Below, one piece after another: positions 48,301 to 56,200 of a DNA stretch of 64,000 nucleotides (positions are counted from its first letter, which is position 1; every line of letters starts with the position of its first letter). A program made the translations under genes and the position numbers. This stretch comes from Mermis nigrescens (lineage: Eukaryota; Nematoda; Enoplea; Mermithida; Mermithidae), in the NCBI GenBank assembly GCA_036768485.1, contig JAVLUZ010000163.1, forward strand, positions 1,072,635 to 1,136,634, read 5' to 3'. Below the pieces are notes generated by a model that was not told where the DNA came from, made no database searches, and saw only the letters and a program-made list of their open reading frames with translations.

Positions 48301-48978
48301 GGAAAACGCAAAACTTTCTAAAAATATAATTCTGGAGATTTGTGCTTTTCTTGGACCAACAGAGGTTTTCGGGCAAAATGCACATAAAACTCGAAAGCCT
48401 ACAGTAAATAACAAATTTATGTACATATGTAAATACGTAAATAATATAAAAACGACAATACGTGCTGCCGTGAAAAATGCGTATCTTTTTATAAATAATA
48501 AAATAAATGTAAAATATATCTTAAATATAAATAATTTTATACATACAAAAATATAAAATTATAAATCAACTATCTATTTTTATCTAAAAAAAGTAGGAAT
48601 TTTGTGATTGTAATTTCTGTATTAATGCTAATTTTGAAGGCACTTATTTCCTTCAAATTCTGCGCATTTCGTTTATTTATTATGCGCTGAAGCGATAAAA
48701 TTTTCTTTCGCAGTTTGCCTCCAAAGCTCCGGTTGATTCAAAAAAACTCGTCGGCGATCCCAAAAAGGTAAAAACTTTTAAATCGCCGGCGGCTAAAATA
48801 AAAGATCTAAATTTTAAAGCCCCTGCGAAAAGTGATACAACTACGACCACCAGCGACGTTCTGTCGCCTCCGACGAAATCTCACTAATGTGGTCTCTGTT
48901 CCTTCGTCGGTCGAGAAAACAACCGATTTTCAGATAAAGACGGCAAAATTAAAGCAGCACTACCTCATGCTTGAATAA
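35980..48978 (+). CDS. Gene A: VWA-like type I membrane protein, five exons with frame breaks
   Basis: Exons are 35980-36372, 40780-40875, 43849-44224, 45715-45933 and 48714-48978, with the same order, junction phases and protein blocks as gene B. The restored product would be about 448 residues: signal peptide, VWA-like domain with beta1 LDLMVLFDLEHR and beta4 AVLIISTG, Cys module, Thr-rich stalk (TTTTLAP, possible O-glycosylation), TM helix and a basic tail ending KLKQHYLMLE. Four one-base frame breaks are seen: a missing base in the G run at 36294-36297; a T5 run at 44099-44103 shared with B; an extra A just before the exon 3 donor; an extra base near 48873. Splice sites and most codons are well preserved, so it is either a recently damaged gene, a gene with recoding, or an assembly with indel errors. 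MIDAS residues are degenerate as in B. Confidence 0.7.
36866..37133 (+). repeat. M5 repeat copy
   Basis: Begins GCACAGCATGGCCGATCT and ends CACTTACATGCCTGG. In gene A intron 1. Confidence 0.6.
37860..38130 (-). repeat. M5 repeat copy
   Basis: Reverse copy from ACATACACGTGGG to GCTATGCTGTGCATCCATGG. In gene A intron 1. Confidence 0.6.
38440..39185 (+). repeat. Two M4 repeat copies in tandem
   Basis: The first begins CACATGCACAGCATGGGAAC and the second (38820) begins CATGCATGTAAACCATGG. Both carry ACACTGTTTTTTAGCGTTTC-like and GCGCGAAGC(G)CC blocks. In gene A intron 1. Confidence 0.6.
39593..40103 (-). mobile_element. M1 MITE copy split by another M1
   Basis: The outer reverse copy runs from CTTACCTGGACATGG to GCCCACCTATG, with flanks GTCAGCCG and GTCAGTGG. 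It is interrupted by the plus-strand copy 39629-39875. Confidence 0.75.
39629..39875 (+). mobile_element. M1 MITE nested in M1
   Basis: CATAGATGGGCAGC to GCCCACGTGTG, with flanks GTATGTAC and GTATGCAC (7 of 8). Confidence 0.8.
40780..40875 (+). CDS. Gene A exon 2: VWA-like beta4 to beta5
   Basis: A 96-nt exon, phase 1 to 1, acceptor aagtattattacag, donor GAAAATG then gtatga. It reads ISTGITAWSM and ends ANVFLVLLNEN. The length, phases and ends are identical to gene B exon 2. The motif STG occupies the place of the metal-site TDG of canonical VWA domains. Confidence 0.85.
41083..41705 (+). repeat. M4 repeat copy with nested 240-bp element
   Basis: Begins AGGCACAGCATGGGAATTC. Its 3' part continues (TAAAACCCCC) after the insertion at 41434-41673. 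In gene A intron 2. Confidence 0.6.
41434..41673. mobile_element. 240-bp TIR element nested in M4
   Basis: The ends TATACATGGGCAATG and (inverted) CACAGGTGGGCAATG are flanked by a perfect GTGGCGGA duplication. It interrupts an M4 copy. The ends resemble M1 ends, but the interior (GGTTGGTTGG, CACCCGGTGGCG) is different. Confidence 0.75.
42000..42139. mobile_element. Short MITE with M1-like ends
   Basis: CATATATGAGCAGCAAGAAA to CGTCCATGTGTG with flanks GCGTCGAC and GTGTTGAC. The interior (GGCGAAATCGCCAAACATG) differs from M1 and resembles the pieces at 2760-2880 and 56770-56930. Confidence 0.65.
42196..42450 (+). repeat. M5 repeat copy
   Basis: Begins CATGCACAGCATGGCC. In gene A intron 2 and followed by a second copy at 42468. 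Confidence 0.6.
42468..42745 (+). repeat. M5 repeat copy
   Basis: Begins CATGGATGCACAGCATGG and ends CATATGTATGTCTGG. Confidence 0.6.
42829..43091 (-). mobile_element. M1 MITE copy
   Basis: A complete reverse copy from CACACTTGGGCG to GCCCGCCTATG, placed among M5 sequences. No clear target duplication. Confidence 0.75.
43255..43600 (-). repeat. M4 repeat copy
   Basis: Reverse copy ending GTTCCTATGCTGTACATGTG; it includes GGCGCTTCGCACC near 43368. In gene A intron 2, 250 nt before exon 3. Confidence 0.6.
43849..44224 (+). CDS. Gene A exon 3: end of VWA-like domain, Cys module, Thr-rich stalk (frame breaks)
   Basis: The acceptor is ttcctgaattttag and the donor is GACGAAAAAG then gtaaac. Reading: YLVPI, TYWKLNRPYS, a helix ending FETLC, then YC, AC, SC and PC cysteines. 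At the T5 run 44099-44103 the frame conserved with gene C changes by one base. The literal frame ends at a TGA at 44214-44216, whereas the shifted frame gives FPCPCP, then a Thr-rich stalk and TQRTFDEK at the donor. An extra A in the A5 run before the donor leaves phase 1, where the next exon expects phase 0; B has A4 at this position. Confidence 0.8.
44251..44440 (+). repeat. M5 repeat copy, truncated by M1
   Basis: Begins TGATGCACAGCATGACCG; its 3' part is cut by the M1 copy at 44446. Confidence 0.6.
44446..44738 (+). mobile_element. M1 MITE copy, 5' truncated
   Basis: Starts inside the element (CCAAAGTTCTGGGGG), has an expanded TTTTGGTTTCTGGGGG array (five units), and ends CCAGGTATG. It lies in gene A intron 3. 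Confidence 0.75.
44775..45065 (-). repeat. M5 repeat copy
   Basis: Reverse copy from GACATACACGAGGG to GGCTATGCTGTACATCTATG. In gene A intron 3. Confidence 0.6.
45165..45680 (+). repeat. M4 repeat copy with nested hAT-like MITE
   Basis: Begins CATGTATGTGCAGCACAGG; the 3' half resumes at 45594 after the 45417-45593 insertion and ends GGAACACGTATG at the edge of gene A exon 4. Confidence 0.55.
45417..45593. mobile_element. hAT-like MITE, CAGGCACGTA ends, nested in M4
   Basis: The ends CAGGCACGTAGCTCTGG and (inverted) CAGGCACGTATCTGG are flanked by a perfect 8-bp repeat GGGAGGGG. It interrupts an M4 copy. A second copy of the same element is at 34131-34306. Confidence 0.8.
45715..45933 (+). 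CDS. Gene A exon 4: transmembrane segment and basic juxtamembrane region
   Basis: A 219-nt exon, phase 0 to 0 (acceptor tgctttaag, donor AAAAAG then gttagg). It encodes ELARASKVNYVIIVPVV and on to about residue 34 of the exon as an uninterrupted hydrophobic helix, then RLGRRRK and a Lys/Ala-rich tail segment. An alternative acceptor 20 bases upstream (aatattag) would be phase 1 and would match the literal phase of the exon 3 donor. Confidence 0.8.
45966..46391. mobile_element. hAT-like MITE, 426 bp, CAGTGATCGTACGGGG ends
   Basis: The two ends are perfect inverted copies of CAGTGATCGTACGGGG, flanked by TTCAGTAC and CTCAGTAC (7 of 8 bases match). It contains CCCCGACC-rich arms. It lies 32 nt after the donor of gene A exon 4, inside intron 4. 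Confidence 0.8.
46694..47391 (-). mobile_element. M1 MITE carrying an inserted M2 element
   Basis: The outer ends CACACCTGGGCATGG and CTCACCTATG are flanked by a perfect GGTACAAT duplication. The element is enlarged to 698 bp by the M2 insertion 46773-47210. Confidence 0.85.
46773..47210. mobile_element. M2 element
   Basis: The ends CAGTGTTTTTTTGTACAAGG and (inverted) CAGAGTTTTTTTGTATTCGG. The interior contains two TTTGTACATGTACAAAG palindromes and a GGCGCGAAGCGCC hairpin. No clear target duplication. Confidence 0.7.
47499..47669 (+). mobile_element. M1 MITE, short internal-deletion copy
   Basis: CATAGGTGGGTGGC to CCAAGGTGTG with flanks GTCACGAA and GTCACAAA. The central core is deleted, joining the GTGGTATGGCGA block directly to the AAATTTCAAAAATTG block. 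Confidence 0.8.
47705..47970 (-). mobile_element. M1 MITE copy with target duplication
   Basis: CACACATGGGCGTGG to GCCCACCTATG, flanks CTAGCAAT and CTGGCAAT. Confidence 0.8.
48714..48978 (+). CDS. Gene A last exon: cytoplasmic tail (one-base frame break)
   Basis: The acceptor is attttctttcgcag. It reads FASKAPVDSKK, SDTTTTTSDVLSPP, then meets a TAA at 48885-48887. Comparison with B (CCTCCGGAGAACG against CCTCCGACGAAATC) shows one extra base near 48873. After it the frame gives TNVVSVP, EKTTDFQIKTAKLKQHYLMLE and TAA at 48976-48978, closely matching the B terminus. The conservation of the C-terminal block beyond the break shows that the downstream frame was under selection. Confidence 0.8.
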
Positions 48979-50169
48979 CGGCTGAAAAGCAATACAAAAA
49001 TGCGTAGAAAGCTGTGAAATAATATTACACGTATTATTGTTTGCATGTATCTACTGTTTACACTTATCTTTACAATCTAGCGCATTAGTATGATGACATT
49101 AATAGATAAATTATGCTACTCCATGCTTGTATTCCCCATTCAACGTAATGTTTCATGCTATTTTATGCAAATATTTAAAAGGATTAAAACTTACGAGATT
49201 CGGTCATTAGTGCGCTATTGCATCAGCTTTATTTATAGTCCGTTTCACACAAGTTTGGGCATAAATCCTAAAATACTAGTCCGACAATAAGCCGACAAAT
49301 CGCGATTATAGCATTAATTTGATACATACGTATTTAATTATCGTAATCCATCGACTTGATTTCGAGAAAATTCTTAAAATTTATGACGTGAAACAGACTA
49401 TAGGCTTTTGAAAACCTTGTTTACTTGGTCAACTTGCTCTTTTCTGCATAAGATAATTGTATGCTAAAGAGGCCTGAAATATTGTAAAAAATTCGTAAAA
49501 CTGGGATCGAGTAAAAGGAACAGAAAATTTATTTCAATTTTCGTTAAGTTCCTTATTAATATCAGATTAAGAACAGACTGGAGAATTTTCGGATCTTACA
49601 CTCTGCGGTAAGTATGTATGGATGTTTACGTGCGAATTATTGAAATTCGAATCATTAAAGATTACATGTTAAAATCATTGGTACATAGGAGCAAAGACGA
49701 ACGCACTTCAATATACAAACTCCATCTTTCAACGCATCTCAGTGCATTTTTCTAAAAGCACCAAAATATCACGAAAACAAAAAAGAACGCAGCTGTCGGT
49801 ATTTATTACTGATTGCTTCTACTGCGTACATCCACATGTAGGCGTGGGGGTTTACACTAGTGTTGCAAAAGATGAGATAAAAATTATATCTCAAATTGTA
49901 GTAGAACTACTTATCTACCTACTTAAGTTGTGCTATTTTTTTATAAATCTGACCTATTTCACTAAATTGGCCTCGAGCTACAAAGAGTGCTATCGGCCCA
50001 CTTGGGGACGAATGTAAGACTGGAAAATGAATTTTTTTGAAAAAGAGACGCTTTTTTCGAGAAAGTCAACTCGTTTCAACTCAAGATAAGTCGATTTCAG
50101 TATAGTCTGTTTCGAAATTCTTGAGACTTTTTACAGTAAGGTGATTCGAAATTATTAACAATTCAACCC

Positions 50170-51475
50170 ATAGGCGTAGCCAGGGGGGGGCATTGTGGGC
50201 ACATGCCTCCCCCCGAAATTATTAAGAAATTATGTTGATTTTTGAGGCGCAATATGTTCGAAAAATTGAGTTCAAAAAGGCGAAAACGTCAAAATTTTCC
50301 AGCGCTTCGCGCCGAGTCATTATTTATTATTATACAGATCCATGAGTTTAAAAGCTTGAATCTGCTAAAATAATCCAGCACTTCGCCTCACTTCAGTGAT
50401 TTAATGTATTCTAATTCAAATGAAAGGAAAGGCCAAATTTTCTTGTGTTCTTGCGCATTTTCTGTTTTCTGAACTACTCAATGAGAAGTCCACAATTGGG
50501 CCTGAAAACGGTAAGAACAAAATTCTCATTGATATATCTTACTATGACTTATTGGCAGCGACCCGTTGCTGCGCTATATACTTAGCAAAGGTCGAAAAGC
50601 GCATTTCAGAAGTTTTGTGCAGTGTAGGAGTTCATCAATTTAAAGTGTTTTTGAGCTTAATTCAGAAATGTGATTTTGCGGAAATTTTAACGTTATTAAT
50701 TAAAATTAGAGTGCCTTTACAAATTTTCCGGGGTTCTGCCCCAGACCCCGCTGGGGGCGCTTGAGCGCACCACCCCAGACCCCCAGCCGTACAATCTCGT
50801 TGTACATGTGCAAAGAGATTTTTAAGAGGACAGAAAAGGTAAAAGGATTAGGAATTTTTAAAAATTTCCGGCGCTTCGTGCCGGATTTAGTTTATCCATT
50901 CTGTATGATTTACGCGGTACAAATTGAGTTTAAAGAGCAAAAACGTCAAAATTTTTCCAGCGCATAGCACTGCCAGATTACTGTTCTCTCTTGTTGTAAA
51001 GCTCCAGCATCGCATTCAAAAGCCTGAATCAGTCAAAATATCTTCATACTAACTTGATAATTCGTAGTTTTCTTATCAGAAGCTTGAACTGGCAAAATTG
51101 GTCTGTACAAATTTGATAATTTTCTACTCTGTGAGACATTAGTATTCACAGAGGTACAAAATGTTAAGGGCGGTAAAAATGACTGAATTTCTTGATGCTT
51201 TGCGCCACTTATGATTTCCGAAACTATTTGTCAATTGAAAGGCCGTAAATTCTACACGAAACACAGTCCGAAAAGTTTCGGCACTTAACACACTTTTTAT
51301 ATTTTTGATCGTCAGAAACCCATAAATTAGCTAGGCTTCACTACTAAAGGCCGAAAAACTCATTTCTGCTATACATATGTACATAACGTTACTGGCATTC
51401 AATGCAAACGTGGTCTAGAAAATTTTTGTGTATGCCACTGCCCCTCCCCGAACTAAAATCTTGGCTACGCCTCTG
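50170..51475. mobile_element. hAT-like element, about 1.3 kb, no transposase
   Basis: The ends CATAGGCGTAGCCAGG and (inverted) CAGAGGCGTAGCCAAG match a common hAT terminal pattern. The interior has several GGCGCTTCGCGCC-type hairpins but no transposase-like frame. The target duplication is unclear (ATTCAACC against ATCAGCCA). The flanks share a sequence (TCTTGAGACTTT, AAGGTGATTCGAA) in inverted copies at 50110-50150 and 51800-51850. Confidence 0.55.
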
Positions 51476-51589
51476 ATCAGCCAATCGGCATAGAGCAGTT
51501 TCTTAGTACCTACCCGCCTCTCGAATCAACCGATTCACTTATTGTACAATAAGCTTTGTAATATTTTAAACTTCGCCGCGGCTTCCCCA

Positions 51590-51660
51590 AGTGGTCTAGC
51601 AGTATAACCACTCGCTTCACAGCGCATAGTGCGGAGGTCGATTCCACAGCGTTAGGTATT
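51590..51660 (+). ncRNA. tRNA-like sequence, probably a tRNA-derived SINE or tRNA remnant
   Basis: AAGTGGTCTAGCAGT resembles a pol III A box and D arm, and GGAGGTCGATTCCAC a B box and T arm, at tRNA-like spacing. A CTTCACAGC loop would place CAC as anticodon. The acceptor stem does not pair, so it is not a functional tRNA. Confidence 0.4.
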
Positions 51661-52679
51661 TTTCTTGCGCGAAGCTGCCGGTCAAGCTCTCCCAGCTCCT
51701 AAGAAGCCAGATTGAGTTTAAAGTTGAAGGTTTATAGCCATATAATTTGCAACAGCTATAGCCAATCGGATGAAAGGCCTTACACCGATTGGCTGAATTT
51801 TTACTGCCTTCGAATCACCTTACTATAGAAAGTCTCAAGAATTTTAGAAAGGGATTAGTCAAATTCGGTTTTGCGAGAGCAGAAAACTTTTATCTTACAA
51901 TACTATTTTACAGCCCCAGCCCTAAATAAATAAACCCTCTCCCAGAATGAAACTTGGCATGTTTTTCTAGGTTCTTTGTCGGTTTCTGACCCCCAGAATT
52001 TGAACTGCTGCTCCGTGAACTCACACGTATGTACATCCCGAGTCCCGACCGACTGCTTTCCTTTCAAGCTGGGGCGGCCACCCCAACTATTGGCAGATAT
52101 TTGGCAGGGTAAAGAATGGATATGCAATTTGCAATGATTTTTGGCTCACTGACCATAATCTCTCAAATTTTTCTGGCGCTGTTCGCCGGACAATACTTAT
52201 AAGTTACATTTATTTAGTTCCTTTCGCAACCTGGAAGCTATTTTTTCCTCATGGAATAGGGTTCAGAACAAATTCTACAGCAGAAACAGCTAAGCAGTTT
52301 TCTTCCATTTGCAATCAAAGATTTTCGACGTTCCACGCCAAATGCAGGGATCAAGCAGTAAATTAAGAATCTAAACGTCCATCCACCTAAATTTCACTAA
52401 TTGTTCGAATTTTCCCTAAATTTAAATTTTTAATGATTTCTCCGCACAAAATCGAGTTTCAAAATTTTTCGAGAAACTATGCAATGTAAAACGACATTTC
52501 GCGCGTGAAGGGAAAGTTTTTGGGAAAGTTGGGGTACCGTGCCCTTAGGGAAATCATCCACCTTCCAATGTGCCTGATCTTAATTCCGTCTTAGGCTTAG
52601 TGAGTGCGGAAGGAGAAACTACAATATGCACTTATTCTTTTCGAATTTTCACACATTGGCAATGCTAGGATACGATCAT

Positions 52680-52925
52680 TGGTGCACAGCATAGACAATC
52701 TGGGGGAAGGGGTCAGCCGGTCTAAGGAAGGGGGCCTCAAAGTGGTAAAAACGCTGAAATAGCGTTAAAACTAAGTTATTTACACCGTTTCTGGTCAATT
52801 TGAAGCACTTTTGAAGAAAACTTTCAATTTTCATCAGTTTTCAGCCTTCATTCCCCCATAAAATTTTACATTTTTCTTTTCAAGGGTCTAGAACCCTCGA
52901 GATCTCACGTGCATGTCTGGACATG
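52680..52925 (+). repeat. M5 repeat copy
   Basis: Begins GGTGCACAGCATAGACAATC and ends CTCACGTGCATGTCTGG, adjoining the 3' end of gene D. Confidence 0.6.
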
Positions 52926-52939
52926 ATCGATTATTTGAC

Positions 52940-52945
52940 TTTATT
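52940..52945 (-). promoter_or_regulatory. Polyadenylation signal of gene D
   Basis: AATAAA on the minus strand (TTTATT on plus), about 67 nt past the stop codon of the 53-kb exon. Confidence 0.6.
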
Positions 52946-53011
52946 AAAACAAAAGCACGATTGGCACGAAAGAGATTAAATCGTACAAAACGCGTATGAA
53001 CGGATAATTAA

Positions 53012-53259
53012 TCAAGTATTGCGCATTTTTTCCATCGCTTTCCGGCGATCCACGAAACCAAGTTTGCCTTTGTTAAAAGAATTGGGCCTCGAAGACGTTG
53101 GGGTGTCGCGCCCCAAATTTTTCATTTTCATACGCGCCTCAGGGGGCATTTCTTCCGACGAGTCGATCGAGTCGTCGTCGTCTTCGTTGCTAACAAAAAT
53201 CGCCTTCACTTTTTCATCCGGTTCGCTCAATCTGCTGGCTTCCCGAGATGATAGAGCTT
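53012..53259 (-). CDS. Gene D last exon: acidic Ser/Asp/Glu-rich C-terminus
   Basis: The acceptor is gggaactcattcag and the stop TGA is at 53014-53012. It reads [20 protein letters not shown], an acidic run [13 protein letters not shown], then [15 protein letters not shown] and a basic end RRKAMEKM. The codon usage, unique sequence, good acceptor and AATAAA 67 nt after the stop make this a convincing terminal exon. The SIDSSEE context resembles casein kinase 2 sites (pattern only). Confidence 0.75.
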
Positions 53260-56200
53260 CTGAATGAGTTCCCGACACATACATGGGCGATAACAGAATT
53301 TAAGGGGGTCCGGGTGGAGTAAAACTGGCGAAAATCCAAAAAACGTGCCAAAAACTCAATCCTGGGAGTCTATCGATTTTTGGAGGCCTGCCGAATTCTC
53401 GGAGGGTCTATCACCCCCAATTCCCCACGCCCGACCGTGGAGGTAAGATCGTATTTAGGGGTGCAGTTTGGAAGGTAAGATAATGTGTGGAATCATAGGT
53501 AGCGCGTTAGCGCGTATTTATAATTTACTTGTGCACTCCTAAAAAGTGACTCCTCCCCTACAGCAACACTGGGACATTTTTGGGAGGTGCAGTATTTAGA
53601 AAGAAATAATTCAAAATCCGGATGAGCTCTTTTTTGGTTTACAATCCACACCGAGTGTGTAACAAGCGTGTAAAGCTTTGACGTAACGTTATAACATATA
53701 AAAGCTTTTGACGGTTGTCGAGAACAATTTTTAGGTAACTCAGCCCAATGCCACATACAGTTTAATGTTTTAGAATTGTAGAGAATGAAATTCTTTATAA
53801 GCAATATTTTTTGTTTTTTTGAATTTCCCATTAGTTCTCAAAGGAGTCAGGTAAAGAGTTTAAAAGTCTACGGGTGTTAAGACAGATTCTAGTCGCCTTT
53901 TTTACATATTTCTGTCTGCCAACAACTCCGGTTATGGGTTCGAAAAATTTTTTCAATAAAAATGTACTAGGACCCAAGGGCTACTTTCTGCTTACCTGCA
54001 AATTCTTTTACACTCAATGCGGATTAAGATTCAGAGGTTCAAAGTTTACAATGTAGTGAATAGTGTAAAAAACAGGTTTTGTCTCAGATTTCTCGCCAAC
54101 TTCTCCGCTTATAAGTCGGAACAAGTTGAATAGAAAAAATACAGTACGTTCTAGGGGCTAAACGTCACGGCAAATTGCGTTTAAAAATTCAATAATTGAG
54201 TTACTTCTGCAGGTGTAAGTTCGAAACTAGGCGTGCAACCATAGATGAGCGGCACCAGAGTTCTGGGGGGTGCAACATTTTTCAAAGGTCAAAGAATAGC
54301 CTCAAAAATGGTGGTATGGCGAAAAAACACCATTTTTCAACGTTTCTTATCGAGCAATATCCATTGGCATCACAAATTGCGAAAAGAACCTAAAAAATTT
54401 TTAAAAATTGAAGTCTGGGGGTATTTTGGTTTCTCCCCAAACCCCCAACGCCCAGGTATGGGTATAACACGGGATGAAAAAACACGTTTTCTTCCCTTTT
54501 TTGATTGGTCAACGTATCAAATAGGATGTGGAACTAAAATTTTTTCCACACACAAACATAATACAACTAAAATGCTACAAACTGGCTCAAACCGATTTTC
54601 TTTACACTCAATGGAGACTTAGCTTCAGATTTTTAAAGTTTACATTCTGCCGGTTCACGAAAAACACGTTTTTTTTACCTTTTTTAGTTTGCCAACTCCG
54701 ACGGTTATAAATCAAGACGCGCAAAATGAATATTAAAATAAAGCAAACCTTAAAGCTTACACATCACACTAGGACGCGTTTCTTTAAACTCAATACTGAG
54801 TTAGGTGTGAGGGTATAAAATTTAAACTCTAGTGTAAAACACACCTTTCTTGCTGATTTTTTGTAAGCCAACTTCTCCACTTATGAATCGGGTTGTGCGG
54901 ACTATTTTAAAAATCAAGTACGTGTCGTCGGTTACAAACCATATTTTGTCGGAATACTCTACACAGACTTATTTCTGGATGTGTTAGGTACCAGCTCTGT
55001 ACTGAAAAACGTTAAGTATTGCAATTATTCTGTCTGCTAAGTTCCCCGTGTATGAATAGGTATGTCCGCACTTACGTAAAGAATTAAGAACGTCTCAAGG
55101 GTTATACACATACATGGGCAGCAAGAAAATTCTTCCCTCGAGAAACCAAAATACCCCCCAGGTCATTTTTTGAAGGTCAAAAAATGACCTTAAAAATGGC
55201 GGTATGGCGAAAAAACACCATTTTTCCACGTTTCTCATCGAGCACTATCCATTGGCATCAAAAAATTGCGAAAAAAACGGAAAAATTTCCAAAAATTGAA
55301 TTATGGGGAGTATTTTGATTTCTGGGAGGGGGAGGTATTTTGGTTTCTCGGGGGGGGGGGGGTTGGATACCCCAACCCTCCCACGCCCATGTGTGATTAT
55401 ACATCGCAGTAAGATGCACTCCTTTATACTTAATATTGAGTTATTTCTGGATGTGTAAAGTTCTATGTCTAGGGCTAAAAACACGTTTCTGCATCGGTTT
55501 TGTTCACGATCTTCTTCCTTTATGATTACGGACATGATCTCAAATCTAAGAACGCTTTTCGCTTTAAGGTCACACATTCTACTGAACGAATTAGTTTGCA
55601 GTCAATGGAGGTGTAAAGTAGTTTACACTAAAGGTTTACTTTGCTCTCAGTGTTTTGGAGGGTCATTTTTTCTGTAAAATATTATTCGGAACATCAGGAT
55701 TGCGAATCAGATTTTAAACATTCTTTACACTCAGCAGTTGTGTAAAGTTTACACTGAAAATTAAGTTCAGCTACAGAGCGTTGCCGAAGGTGAAGTTTTT
55801 TAGATGCTCTGCGATACATAAGGACTTCTCCGTACTATCAGGAATACGAACTTGACTGCAATTCTCTTTATACCCTCTAGTTGTGTTAATTTTACGCTTC
55901 AGGTTGACTACATGTCTGTGAGGTTGTATGTACGTTGTAAGCGCTATGTTTTATTTCAAACTGTTCTCCGAAACATCAGGATTACGAATCAAACTTCGCT
56001 TTTTGTGACTCAATGGCTGTGTAAAGTTTAAAGCAAATTACCTTTAAAAATCAAAACGTTGTAGGAGGTGACTCTTTTCAGAAGACCGTTCTTGTGTTAT
56101 TCAAGTATTTCATTCGGCAAGTTACCTCTAAGTTAATTGATCGATTCCCTTAAATCATGCTAATTAAAAGTAGGGAAGTAGCAAAGAAAAATGCTCCGAT

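Larger units (their letters stand above)
48979..52670. other. 3' flank of gene A and intergenic repeats
   Basis: The first 50 bases match the gene B 3' untranslated region. Then follow unique A/T-rich DNA, the hAT-like element at 50170-51475, the tRNA-like sequence and GGCGC-type hairpins. No canonical AATAAA lies close to the gene A stop, and no gene is supported. Confidence 0.4.

Noticed and set aside
48239..48556. 106-codon plus-strand frame in gene A intron 4
   Set aside because: A/T-rich Asn/Ile/Lys reading with no splice signals or homologue in gene B.
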